Positions 1-8,536 of a DNA stretch of 43,562 nt are shown here, in pieces. The position numbers and the translations under genes were made by a program. Location: the NCBI RefSeq assembly GCF_019448115.1, contig NZ_JAGFNY010000016.1, positions 1 to 43,562 on the forward strand, read 5' to 3'. How positions within the stretch are numbered: position 1 is the first letter of the stretch; every line of letters begins with the position of its first letter. The DNA is from Succinivibrio faecicola. Its GTDB lineage: Bacteria > Pseudomonadota > Gammaproteobacteria > Enterobacterales > Succinivibrionaceae. The notes under the pieces are model-generated. The model had not been told where the DNA came from, did no database searches, and saw nothing but the letters and a program-made list of their open reading frames with translations.

Positions 1-32
1 TACCTACAGATTGGCTGTCAGGTAGTAATTTT
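1..32 (+). terminator. possible intrinsic terminator of a gene left of the window
   Basis: Bases 1-5 (TACCT) pair with 20-24 (AGGTA) and 6-9 (ACAG) with 15-18 (CTGT), leaving one bulged C. A short T-rich stretch (29-32) follows. This would fit the terminator of a plus-strand gene lying outside the window, but the hairpin touches the window edge and the T tract is weak. Confidence 0.3.
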
Positions 33-302
33 ATAAATACCCTTGATTTTCAAATAGTTACTAAGATCTTGGGTATGTTATTTAATAATGATTTTTTCAT
101 AATAACCTCTCAATCATTTTTATTTACAAGAATAATTTAAGAGTTCTTTGTTAAGTTTTTGTCCTGATATTGTTATTTTTGATATGTAATAGAAAATATC
201 CTTTATAAAAATAAAGCCTAGGATAAAAACCTAGGCCTTGAAGATATGGATGTACCTGCTGTTTTTAATGTTTATACCAGAAAAATTGCAGGTTATAAAA
301 AG
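33..302. other. intergenic stretch without a recognisable gene
   Basis: No open frame with a ribosome binding site is visible. The stretch contains an ATACCC/GGGTAT pair (about 38-43 and 71-76) enclosing two tiny hairpins. Near its right end it contains the minus-strand terminator of the transporter gene. Nothing else is supported. Confidence 0.4.
214..239 (-). terminator. intrinsic terminator of the NSS transporter gene
   Basis: Read on the minus strand, GCCTAGG and CCTAGGC (216-222 and 230-236) form a 7-bp stem with a 7-nt loop. It is followed by a run of T residues interrupted by one A. It lies about 65 nt beyond the transporter stop codon. Confidence 0.75.
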
Positions 303-1718
303 TTAAAACAAACCTTTGATGAAGGCTACTACATCACTTACAGAAATATTTGTTAATCCTGAAACTAAAATAATGATGATTAGGATTGGAATAATGAATC
401 TTACAAGGATCAGGAATGGAATTAACCATATGAATTTAACTTTTCCATATGAAGTTAATTCAGACCATAACTGAGTTGTAGTCATCTTATAGCCAACAAA
501 TAATGCTGCACCTAAGCCAGTCAATGGAAGAATAATCTTTGCTGTAAAGAAGTCTAAGAAGTCAAAGATATTCATATTAAAGATAAGAATATCACTTAGA
601 GGTCCCATTGAAAGTGAAGCTACTGCACCGATTGCTAAAAGCAAAATAGATACAATAGTTGCTGACTTGGTTCTTGAGATCTGTGCTCTTTCTGCGATGA
701 ATGCAGTTGAAACCTCATGTAAGAAGATAGTTGAGGTTAATGCTGCAAGTAACAGGATTCCATAGAATGCACTTGGAATTAACCAGTTCAAGAAAGCATG
801 ATCATGTAATGCTGAGTTGAATACATTTGGCAGTGAAATGAATACAAGTCCTGCACCCTGAGCTGGTGACATGCCTGCAACAGAGAAAACTGCCGGAAAG
901 ATAATCAGACCTGCTAGAATTGCAACTAGAGTATCTAAAGATGCAACTGATAGAGCTATTCTATTTAGGTTAACGTCTCTTCTGAAGTAAGAAGCGTAAG
1001 TTACAAGACCCATACCAAGAGAGAATGAGTAGAAGCACTGACCTACTGCAGATAGAACGACATCAGGGGTAATATCGTCAAAGTTTAGCTTAAATAAGAA
1101 TTCGTAACCTTTTGCAGCACCTGGCATTGTTGCAGAGAAGATTACAAGCATAATCATAATGATGAATAGAGCTGGAACTAGGATCTTTGATGATCTTTCA
1201 ATGCCCTTACGAACACCTGATACAATAACAACATGGATGATAGCTGTTACAATAAATAGGCAGATTAAAGGTTTATACGGATTAGATACAAATGATCCGA
1301 AAAATTCTGCAGAGGTTCCTAAAGTACCATCATCATGAACTGATAAAAATGAACCTGCAGTTACTGCTTCAGCTGTATAGTAGAATACCCATCCGACAAC
1401 AACGTTATAGTAAGTAAGAATAGTAAATGCTACAAAAACAGAACCAATTCCTATAATTTTCCACCAGGAATTAGGGGCTAGAACGCTATATGCGTTACCC
1501 ACGTTAGCTCTTGCATGGCGACCAATTGCAAATTCAGAAATTAATAAAGGTATACCAAAAATCAGAATAACTGCAATATAAACAATAAGGAATGCTGAAC
1601 CGCCGTTTTCACCTGCCTGAGTTGGAAATCTCCAGATGTTTCCTAGACCAACAGCTGAACCTGCAGCTGCAAGTAAGCCACCAAGTTTAGAGGCAAATCC
1701 AATGCGATCTGAACTCAT
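303..1718 (-). CDS. neurotransmitter:sodium symporter (NSS/SNF) family transporter
   Basis: This is an inner-membrane sodium-coupled symporter, probably for an amino acid or related amine; the substrate cannot be read from the sequence. The 471-aa protein is hydrophobic throughout with about 11-12 membrane segments, the usual number for bacterial members. Residues 20-32 carry the family signature GSAVGLGNIWRFP in TM1, where sodium and substrate bind. The ATG at 1718 was chosen because GGAG lies 6-7 nt upstream and the family N-terminus begins there; an upstream in-frame start at 1760 would add 14 unconserved residues. It has its own terminator and appears monocistronic. Family assignment is firm, substrate unknown. 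Confidence 0.93.
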   Translation of the reverse strand: MSSDRIGFASKLGGLLAAAGSAVGLGNIWRFPTQAGENGGSAFLIVYIAVILIFGIPLLISEFAIGRHARANVGNAYSVLAPNSWWKIIGIGSVFVAFTILTYYNVVVGWVFYYTAEAVTAGSFLSVHDDGTLGTSAEFFGSFVSNPYKPLICLFIVTAIIHVVIVSGVRKGIERSSKILVPALFIIMIMLVIFSATMPGAAKGYEFLFKLNFDDITPDVVLSAVGQCFYSFSLGMGLVTYASYFRRDVNLNRIALSVASLDTLVAILAGLIIFPAVFSVAGMSPAQGAGLVFISLPNVFNSALHDHAFLNWLIPSAFYGILLLAALTSTIFLHEVSTAFIAERAQISRTKSATIVSILLLAIGAVASLSMGPLSDILIFNMNIFDFLDFFTAKIILPLTGLGAALFVGYKMTTTQLWSELTSYGKVKFIWLIPFLILVRFIIPILIIIILVSGLTNISVSDVVAFIKGLF

Positions 1719-1843
1719 AAAATTCTCCAATATAAATAAATTTTTTAGGTTATGCACCAAATTTGCTCGCTATTATAAAGGTTTTTGTTATCAATATGAA
1801 ATCATTTGACGATATTGCTCTAATATTAGGCAATTAGAATAAT

Positions 1844-1876
1844 AAAAAAGCAGGAAGTGATTAAAACTGCCTGCCT
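1844..1876 (-). terminator. intrinsic terminator of the flavodoxin gene
   Basis: On the minus strand GCAGG and CCTGC (1870-1874 and 1850-1854) form a short GC stem, extended by weaker ACT/AGT pairing, followed by six T residues. It lies about 30 nt past the flavodoxin stop. Confidence 0.75.
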
Positions 1877-1906
1877 AAAATAGGAATAAGTATGAACCGT
1901 TTATGT

Positions 1907-2416
1907 TTATAGACCTAGAAGAGGTTTGATTAGTTCGCACCACTTTTTAATTCTTTCATCTGTAAGCTCAGGCTGATTATCTTCATCAATAGCAAGACCT
2001 ACAAAATGATCATGATCTAGTAGTGGAAGTGGAGATGTAAAGTCATAACCCACAGTAGGCCAGAATCCAACAAATTTTGCTCCTCTGTACTGGAATGTTT
2101 CATATAGCATTCCCATACCATCAAGGAATGTATCAGGATACCCTACTTGATCTCCAGTACCAAACAGAGCTACAGTCTTACCTGTAAAATCCATTTTCTG
2201 AAGACTTGGCATGAAATCATTCCAATCTTCCTGTAACTCTCCAATACTCCATGTAGAAGTACCGATTATTAACTTGTTGTAATCATTCATTTTTTCGCCA
2301 CTCTGTGAGATATTAAAAATATCCACTTTGTCAGCGCCAAGCTCATTAACAATTTTCTGAGCTATTTCACCAGTGATTCCAGTGTATGTTCCATAAAATA
2401 GAGCAACTTCTTTCAT
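1907..2416 (-). CDS. fldA: long-chain flavodoxin
   Basis: This is a small FMN-binding electron carrier that feeds low-potential electrons to radical-SAM and reductive biosynthetic enzymes in the cytoplasm. The 169-aa length is that of FldA. Residues 10-15 (TYTGIT) match the phosphate-binding loop T/S-x-T-G-x-T. The 50s loop contains the expected Trp (about residue 56), and the GTGDQVGYPDTF segment is the isoalloxazine-contacting loop. The extra loop near residues 117-140 marks the long-chain class. The ATG at 2416 has GGAG 5-6 nt upstream. It is monocistronic, with its own terminator and a stable hairpin in its leader. FldA and FldB paralogues are hard to separate by eye. Confidence 0.93.
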   Translation of the reverse strand: MKEVALFYGTYTGITGEIAQKIVNELGADKVDIFNISQSGEKMNDYNKLIIGTSTWSIGELQEDWNDFMPSLQKMDFTGKTVALFGTGDQVGYPDTFLDGMGMLYETFQYRGAKFVGFWPTVGYDFTSPLPLLDHDHFVGLAIDEDNQPELTDERIKKWCELIKPLLGL

Positions 2417-2428
2417 CTTATCTCCACA

Positions 2429-2459
2429 AGCTTATCTCAAAAGGTTGAGAATATAAGCT
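2429..2459 (-). promoter_or_regulatory. stem-loop in the flavodoxin 5' leader
   Basis: AGCTTAT (2429-2435) pairs with ATAAGCT (2453-2459) and CTCAA (2436-2440) with TTGAG (2445-2449). The loop is 4 nt and there is a 3-nt bulge, about 12 bp in all. On the transcript it ends a few nucleotides before the Shine-Dalgarno GGAG, so it could affect stability or initiation. No known riboswitch class is recognised. Confidence 0.45.
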
Positions 2460-2504
2460 GGCCTCGAAAGTATCTTCTTTAGCCAAAATTCATAAGGTCC
2501 GTAT

Positions 2505-2535
2505 ATTATATTAAAACTCAGATCTTTTGAAACAA
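2505..2535 (-). promoter_or_regulatory. candidate flavodoxin promoter
   Basis: On the minus strand there is a perfect TATAAT -10 box (complement of 2505-2510). The -35 candidates are TTTCAA at 16-nt spacing or TTGTTT at 19-nt spacing. This would give a leader of roughly 80 nt containing the hairpin at 2429-2459. Confidence 0.45.
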
Positions 2536-2627
2536 TAGATGAAAACCTTTATCAAATATAAGGTAATAAATTTTCTCTATAAGGATAAAATATTTTCAGT
2601 TCAAATAAATAATTATTGGAATGAATC

Positions 2628-3773
2628 ATGAATAACTATATTGTTGATGAAAGTAAGTTTTTAATCTCTGATGAAGATGATTCTCTTATATTTCCTGAAG
2701 ATTATAAACTTTCAAGCGGAATTGTCATTTCTTCATATGAGGATGGCACAGATAAATGGGAACTTTATACAAGTAAAGATGGTGAACATTATATTTTAGC
2801 TGTTAATTCTGAACTTCACGATAAGTGGATTGATTCAGAATTACTCAAGAATGAGGATTTTCAAGAGATTCATTTAGGTCAGATTCCTGTTTTTCTTATT
2901 TTTTCAAAGATTTCTCAGAAAATTAGCAGATTAAACTCAATTAGAGATGTTAGTTCAGCAACATTTGCAAATGCAATTTTTTCGGCTTTCGTAAACACAA
3001 GAAGCCATGATATAGAATCAAATTTAAGAGATGGCATTTATATTGAAAAATTCTCTTTGATTCTTCCAACCTATTCTCTTGTATCAAAAGTATCTGATAA
3101 GGCTTTGTTTAATAATGTGTTGTCATCAAAATTAGAGCCAGAGGATTTATCTGCTCCTGGTGATATTAACGATACTCTTTCTTATTCATTTGTTTTTAAT
3201 CAGTTAAAAAAGAAAGGACTTGTTTGTTCTTATTATGAGCCACTTTTAGAATCAGGACAGAATGTTGATGACTTTATGCAAAATAGCAAAAAGGATGCTA
3301 TTGTGTTGTCTCCTCTGATAAGCAAGGAGCATTATCAGCTGATTGATACATCTTCTGACTATTACTTGCTATTACTCGATAAACTTTTTGCAAATGCTCT
3401 GATTGAATCAAAGCTATTAAGACTTATTGATGCAAAGAGTGTTTCTGTTAATGGAGATAACTATTACCTTCTGACCTTGAGTAAGGATAATGCTTTAGAA
3501 CTGCTATCTGACAGATATAAGGGAATCAGTTTACAGATGGCTTATAGACTTGCAGTTTCCATAAGAAGAACAAGAAATCTTGTTCCTAGAGCTGTTCTGT
3601 CTGATGCTCTTTACATTGAACAGTTAAATTTACTATTCCCTGATAAATTCTCAGGCGGCGATAAAGGTGATGATAAGACTTTAATGTTAGATATAATCAA
3701 CCACGGTCCTTACGCATTATCTCCATTTTTAATTGATATAAATGATGATTTAATTTATATCGCCACCAGATAG
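2628..3773 (+). CDS. unrecognised 381-aa cytoplasmic protein
   Basis: I do not recognise this protein. It has no signal peptide, no membrane segment and no obvious catalytic motif. The first 70 residues are acidic and rich in Asp/Glu/Ser/Tyr (SDEDDSL near residue 14), followed by mixed alpha/beta-looking sequence. A basic patch (SIRRTRNLVPRAV) lies near residues 310-325. Codon use and AT content look like the neighbours, so it is probably a real lineage gene and not an import. The ATG at 2628 has GGAA about 8 nt upstream. It stands alone, divergent from fldA and convergent with acrB across a strong terminator. A lineage-restricted regulator or scaffold is possible, but no function is supported. 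Confidence 0.8.
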   Translation: MNNYIVDESKFLISDEDDSLIFPEDYKLSSGIVISSYEDGTDKWELYTSKDGEHYILAVNSELHDKWIDSELLKNEDFQEIHLGQIPVFLIFSKISQKISRLNSIRDVSSATFANAIFSAFVNTRSHDIESNLRDGIYIEKFSLILPTYSLVSKVSDKALFNNVLSSKLEPEDLSAPGDINDTLSYSFVFNQLKKKGLVCSYYEPLLESGQNVDDFMQNSKKDAIVLSPLISKEHYQLIDTSSDYYLLLLDKLFANALIESKLLRLIDAKSVSVNGDNYYLLTLSKDNALELLSDRYKGISLQMAYRLAVSIRRTRNLVPRAVLSDALYIEQLNLLFPDKFSGGDKGDDKTLMLDIINHGPYALSPFLIDINDDLIYIATR

Positions 3774-3780
3774 AAAAACA

Positions 3781-3818
3781 AAAGCCTCGAACTTAAAAAA
3801 GTCCGAGGCTTAATTTTG
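3781..3818. terminator. bidirectional terminator between the 381-aa gene and acrB
   Basis: AAGCCTCG (3782-3789) pairs with CGAGGCTT (3804-3811), and the stem extends inward through ACTT/AAGT across one mismatch. T-rich tails follow on both strands (TTAATTTT on plus, TTTTG then TTTTT on minus). It serves two convergent genes. Confidence 0.88.
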
Positions 3819-3830
3819 ATTTCTCAAAAA

Positions 3831-6800
3831 CTAATCTTTAGCAGATTCGATCTGAGATTTCAGATTTTCCTGTTTCTTTTCATTCATCTTCTGCTTAACT
3901 TCAGCTGGTACATACTTAGTAAAGTATCTCATTACAAGTACGAAGAATACAGGAACATAGAAAATTGCAAGTACAGTAGCTGTTAACATACCACCGATAA
4001 CGCAGATACCGATTTCATTTCGTCCTGCAGAGCCTGCACCAGAGCTGATTGCTAAAGGTACAACGCCAAGAATAAAAGCCATTGAGGTCATTAAGATAGG
4101 ACGGAATCTCAATCTTGCCGCGTGAATAACAGCTTCTGTCAGACGTTCACCATTGTCATACAGGTCTTTTGCGAATTCAACAATCAAAATAGCATTCTTT
4201 GATGCTAGACCCACTGTTGTAAGCAGACCAACCTGGAAGTAAACGTCGTTAGCTAGTACTGTTTTGAATGGTAGGTATTGAGTTAGAAGGGCTGAAATAA
4301 TAGCACCAACGATACCTAGAGGCACAACTAGCATAACAGCGAAAGGAATTGACCAGCTTTCGTACAGAGCTGCAAGTGACAGGAACACAACAAGTAGTGA
4401 AACCAGATATAGTGCAGGACCCTGAGCGCCAGCCAACTGTTCCTGATAAGAAACACCGTACCAAGAAATACCATAGCCTGGAGGTAAAACCTCATCTGCA
4501 ATTCTCTGCATTTCAGCCATAGCCTGACCTGAGGACACACCAGGAGCTGCTGCACCCTGAATTTCAACAGCTGCAGTACCATTAAATCTTTCTAATCTTG
4601 GTGAGCCGTAACTCCACTCAGAAGATGCAAATGCATTGAATGGAACCATGTTACCTGAGTTACTCTTTACATACCACTTAGAAAGATCTGATTCAGACAT
4701 TCTGTCTTTTGCTTCGGCCTGAAGATAAACCTTCTTAACTCTGTTTCTGTCCATGAAGTTGTCAATATAAGCAGAACCCCATGCAGCAGAAATAGTTGTA
4801 TTGATAGCAGATGGAGTAACTCCAAGAGACATTGCCTTTTCATAATCAATGTTCAGTTTTAACTGAGGAGTATCGTCCATGCCGTTAGGTCTTACCTGAA
4901 CAACTAAAGGTGACTGAGAAGCTGCATACAGATACATATTTCTAACTTTGATGAGTTCATCATGTCCCTGAGAAGACTGATCAACAAGGAATAGGTCAAA
5001 ACCGTTTGCTGTACCAAGTTCAGGAATTGCAGGTAAGTTGAAAGCGAATGCTAGACCGTCACGAATACCGCCCATTAAAGGCATATAAGAACGAACCTGA
5101 ATTTCATCAGCGTGCTGATCTGCTCTCTTTCTTTCATCCCAATTCTTTAGTTTTACGAATCCCATACCGGCATTCTGACCACTACCTGCAAAAGAGAAAC
5201 CAGAAACAAGCATGATTGATTCAACATTTTCTCTTTCAGCACCTAGGAAGTAATCCTTAATCTGAGAAAGAACGCTATTTGTTTTTTCAAGTGTTGAACC
5301 TGCTGGTAACTGAGCCATGGTTAACAGAACACCCTGATCCTCACTTGGTAAGAATGCACTAGGAATTCTAGTAAAGCCAAAACATAGAACAGCAATAATT
5401 GCAAAATAGTAGCAGATGTATCTGCCTATTCGTTTTACGATAATATTTACATGCTCTTGATACTTCTTAGAAATATAAGCAAAGAATTTGTTCCATAATG
5501 CAATGACCTTTCTTACAGGTGCATACAGGCTATCAAATTTATCATTGAGTTTTGTAAACCATGTAGCCTTCTTTTGCGCATCTTTCTCAGAAGGTGGTAA
5601 AAGAATTGTTGCACAAAGTGCAGGTGTAAGGATAATTGCTACGACAACTGACAGAACCATCGCTGATACGATAGTAATGGAGAACTGTCTGTAAATAATA
5701 CCAGTAGAGCCACCGAAGAATGCCATAGGTACGAATACTGCAGAAAGAACTAGAGCAATACCAATTAGTGCACCAGTGATTTCTTCCATTGACTTTACGG
5801 TAGCCTGTTTTGGTGTAAGATTTGGCTCTTCATTGAGAATACGCTCTACGTTTTCTACCACAACAATAGCATCGTCAACCAACAGACCGATTGCCAGCAC
5901 CAGGCCGAACATTGTTAGGGTATTAATAGAGAATCCGAAAGCCTGCATTACAGCGAAAGTACCTAAAAGAACAACAGGAACTGTAATGGTAGGGATCAGA
6001 GTTGCTCTGAAATTCTGTAAGAACAGATACATGATCAAGACAACCAGAATGATTGCTTCAATCATGGTATGGAATACCTCATTGATAGAAACTTCAATGA
6101 ATAAAGTTGTATCAAATGGATAAACAAGATCAACCCATTCAGGGAAATAAGGTTGGAATTTTTTGATTGTTTCTTTTACATTATGAGCTGTTTTAAGAGC
6201 ATTAGCACCGGAAGCTAGCTTTACTGCAAGTGCGGCACTAGGCTTTCCGTTTAAGCGTCCTTCAAAGTTGTAATTTTCAGAACCAAGCTCGATTCTTGCT
6301 ACATCTTTTAGATATACCTTTGTTCCGTCTGTGTTTACACGAAGAAGAATATTTTCAAATTGTTCTACGTTTTCTAAACGCTTCTGACCAGTAATTGAGT
6401 ATGCATACATCTGACCTGGAGAGGCTGGCATACCACCTAAAGAACCATAGGTAACCTGAGCATTCTGTGCCTGAATTGCAGCAGAAATTTCGTTTACTCC
6501 AATTGAATAATTATTAAGTTTCTTAGGATCAAGCCAGATTCTCATTGCATATTTAGAACCGAATAGCTGTAAAGATCCCACACCATCAACACGAGAAAGA
6601 GGTTCTTTCAAGTTTGATTCAAGATAGTCTGCAACGTCAGCTGATTTATGTTCATCATCATTTACAACTAATGATGCAACCAATAAGAATGAGTCAGTTG
6701 ATTTTGAAACGTCGATACCGTTTTGCTGAACAATTGATGGTAGCTGAGACTGAGTCTGCTGCATCTTGTTCTGAACCTGAACCTGAGCAATATCAGGATT

Positions 6801-7094
6801 AGTACCAGGTTCGAATGTAATGTTGATTCTTGCAGAACCGTAAGAATCAGATGTTGCAGACATGTACATGAAACCATCAAGACCAGTCATATTCTGCTCA
6901 ATAATCTGAGTTACAGATCTTTCAACGGTCTGAGCGTCAGCACCAGGATAGTTTGCAGAAATAGAAACTGAAGGTGGTGCAATAGTAGGATACTGCGATA
7001 CAGGTAGAGTGTTAACTGAGAACAGTCCTACCAACATGATACATATAGCAATAACCCATGCAAAAATAGGTCTATTGATAAAGAAACGAGCCAT
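3831..7094 (-). CDS. acrB: RND multidrug efflux pump, inner-membrane subunit (AcrB/HAE1 type)
   Basis: This is the proton-driven trimeric transporter of a tripartite efflux complex, working with the AcrA-like lipoprotein and an outer-membrane channel not present here. At 1087 aa it is slightly longer than E. coli AcrB, mainly through a charged C-terminal tail. The N-terminus (RPIFAWVIAI) and the segment FLQNFRATLIPTI match AcrB closely. TM4 carries the adjacent aspartates of proton relay (GLLVDDAIVVVENVERI, about residue 407). Two large periplasmic loops separate TM1-2 and TM7-8 as expected. It starts 17 nt after the acrA stop with AGGA upstream, so the two genes form an operon. Substrate range cannot be inferred. 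Confidence 0.96.
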   Translation of the reverse strand: MARFFINRPIFAWVIAICIMLVGLFSVNTLPVSQYPTIAPPSVSISANYPGADAQTVERSVTQIIEQNMTGLDGFMYMSATSDSYGSARINITFEPGTNPDIAQVQVQNKMQQTQSQLPSIVQQNGIDVSKSTDSFLLVASLVVNDDEHKSADVADYLESNLKEPLSRVDGVGSLQLFGSKYAMRIWLDPKKLNNYSIGVNEISAAIQAQNAQVTYGSLGGMPASPGQMYAYSITGQKRLENVEQFENILLRVNTDGTKVYLKDVARIELGSENYNFEGRLNGKPSAALAVKLASGANALKTAHNVKETIKKFQPYFPEWVDLVYPFDTTLFIEVSINEVFHTMIEAIILVVLIMYLFLQNFRATLIPTITVPVVLLGTFAVMQAFGFSINTLTMFGLVLAIGLLVDDAIVVVENVERILNEEPNLTPKQATVKSMEEITGALIGIALVLSAVFVPMAFFGGSTGIIYRQFSITIVSAMVLSVVVAIILTPALCATILLPPSEKDAQKKATWFTKLNDKFDSLYAPVRKVIALWNKFFAYISKKYQEHVNIIVKRIGRYICYYFAIIAVLCFGFTRIPSAFLPSEDQGVLLTMAQLPAGSTLEKTNSVLSQIKDYFLGAERENVESIMLVSGFSFAGSGQNAGMGFVKLKNWDERKRADQHADEIQVRSYMPLMGGIRDGLAFAFNLPAIPELGTANGFDLFLVDQSSQGHDELIKVRNMYLYAASQSPLVVQVRPNGMDDTPQLKLNIDYEKAMSLGVTPSAINTTISAAWGSAYIDNFMDRNRVKKVYLQAEAKDRMSESDLSKWYVKSNSGNMVPFNAFASSEWSYGSPRLERFNGTAAVEIQGAAAPGVSSGQAMAEMQRIADEVLPPGYGISWYGVSYQEQLAGAQGPALYLVSLLVVFLSLAALYESWSIPFAVMLVVPLGIVGAIISALLTQYLPFKTVLANDVYFQVGLLTTVGLASKNAILIVEFAKDLYDNGERLTEAVIHAARLRFRPILMTSMAFILGVVPLAISSGAGSAGRNEIGICVIGGMLTATVLAIFYVPVFFVLVMRYFTKYVPAEVKQKMNEKKQENLKSQIESAKD

Positions 7095-7111
7095 TTTCTT
7101 TTATCCTATAA

Positions 7112-8290
7112 TTATTTCTTCTGCTGATTCATCTGCTGTAGTTGCATAGCAGCTTTCATTTTTGCGTCGATAGGGGTTACAGGTACACCTACACGGATCT
7201 TCTGTGTATTTGATGTAATAACCTTGTCACCAACCTTAAGGCCTCTTAGAACAACATATGTATTGTTATCAATCTGGCCACCTAATTCTAGCTTCTGTTT
7301 TGCAACAAGACCTTTCTCATCAACAATGTAAGCATAGGTTGTTCCGTTAGCTTCTCTGATCACGCCTTCAGCTGTAACTAAAAGAGCATTTGGAGTTATA
7401 CCCTGATTAATTTCAGCTCTGATAAAAATACCAGGAAGAATTACGTGCTCTGGATTTGGAACAATTGCTCTTAAGTTTACCATGCCGGTTGTTTCATCAA
7501 CGCTTACCTCAGTAAACTCAACAGTTCCTTCATGCTTGTATTTGATACCATTTGAGAAGAATATTGAAACTTTTGCCTTTCCGTCATTTAACAGTTTACC
7601 TGTTGTAAGATTCTGGCGTAATGCAATATATTCTTCTGCAGTCTGACCTAAGTCTACATAGATTGGATCAAGCTGCTGAATAGTTGTAAGAGGAGTTACC
7701 TGACCTGCAGATACTAAAGCACCTTCAGTGATGTTTGATCTGCTGATTGTGCCTGTGATAGGTGCATATACCTTTGTATAAGCTAGATCGATATTAGCTT
7801 TGTTTAAAGATGCTTCTGCTGATTGAACTGCAGCTTTTGCTGCAAGATATGCAGCCTCAGCCTCATCATAGGTCTGTTTACTAACAGCCTTATCCTGTAA
7901 CAGACTAGCAAATCTTTCAGCCTTACGCTTTAAAGGAATAAGAGATGCTTTTGCACTTTCATAAGCAGCTTTTGCAGACTTTACATTATTCTCATAGATG
8001 CTTGGATCAATCTGATATAACTGCTGCCCCTGCTGTACAATAGCACCTTCTTCAAATAATCTCTTTTGAAGAATACCTGAAACCTGAGGTCTTACTTCAG
8101 CCTTTCTTGTAGGATTTGCTCTTCCTGAAAGGTGAGAGATAACAGGAACATCTTTCTGTACTACCTCAAAAATATCAACCGGCATAGCACCGTGCTGCTG
8201 TTGAGGTGCCTTACCGCATGCTGATGTAAGAGAAAGAGATGCAATAACAAAACTAGATAGAAGATACTTTTTTAAATTTGTCTTGTGCAT
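7112..8290 (-). CDS. acrA: RND efflux periplasmic adaptor lipoprotein (AcrA type)
   Basis: This membrane-fusion protein links the AcrB-like pump to an outer-membrane channel. The 392-aa protein has a lipoprotein signal with a lipobox ending at Cys25 (LTSAC). It then has a split lipoyl domain (RPQVSGILQKRLFEEGAIVQ, with the second half near YAPITGTISRSN), a coiled-coil hairpin rich in Ala/Lys (about residues 90-170), and beta-barrel/membrane-proximal domains. The ATG at 8290 was preferred to an in-frame start at 8335 because AAGGA lies 8 nt upstream and the signal peptide starts there. First gene of the acrAB operon, divergent from the TetR repressor; a TATAAA-like -10 and a palindrome lie upstream. 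Confidence 0.94.
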   Translation of the reverse strand: MHKTNLKKYLLSSFVIASLSLTSACGKAPQQQHGAMPVDIFEVVQKDVPVISHLSGRANPTRKAEVRPQVSGILQKRLFEEGAIVQQGQQLYQIDPSIYENNVKSAKAAYESAKASLIPLKRKAERFASLLQDKAVSKQTYDEAEAAYLAAKAAVQSAEASLNKANIDLAYTKVYAPITGTISRSNITEGALVSAGQVTPLTTIQQLDPIYVDLGQTAEEYIALRQNLTTGKLLNDGKAKVSIFFSNGIKYKHEGTVEFTEVSVDETTGMVNLRAIVPNPEHVILPGIFIRAEINQGITPNALLVTAEGVIREANGTTYAYIVDEKGLVAKQKLELGGQIDNNTYVVLRGLKVGDKVITSNTQKIRVGVPVTPIDAKMKAAMQLQQMNQQKK

Positions 8291-8319
8291 TGAAATTTCC
8301 TTCAAAAGAATTCTTTTAT

Positions 8320-8335
8320 TTGTATATAAATACAA
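8320..8335. promoter_or_regulatory. candidate TetR-family operator near the acrA promoter
   Basis: TTGTAT (8320-8325) and ATACAA (8330-8335) form a perfect inverted repeat with a 4-nt spacer. It lies between a TATAAA-like minus-strand -10 (8342-8347) and the acrA Shine-Dalgarno. The half-sites are the same as those in the palindrome beside acrR, in the opposite arrangement. AcrR binding is inferred. Confidence 0.4.
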
Positions 8336-8504
8336 CCATGTTTTATAAAGAATAATTCTCTGATAACAGAATATTATCTTAGAAAAAAGATTTTTATGTA
8401 ATAGGCAATAGTGTGAAATATGTATGTAAAAGAAATTATTTATTATTTTTTTTCACGTATATGGGCTAATACATCTATAAAAAAGCGAATTTGCTATGAT
8501 ATTA

Positions 8505-8520
8505 TACATACAAGTTGTAT
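8505..8520. promoter_or_regulatory. candidate AcrR operator upstream of acrR
   Basis: ATACAA-G-TTGTAT (8508-8520) is a perfect palindrome around one central base. Its left side, extended to 8505, reads TACATACA, the same as the left arm of the E. coli AcrR operator as I recall it. It sits just before the repressor's Shine-Dalgarno, fitting autoregulation. Confidence 0.5.
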
Positions 8521-8536
8521 AGGAGAGGTAAATGAA

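Noticed and set aside
5776-6123. Antisense ORF of 115 codons inside acrB, and similar ORFs within other genes
   Set aside because: They are shadow frames of strongly conserved genes, have no ribosome sites and no recognisable protein features.
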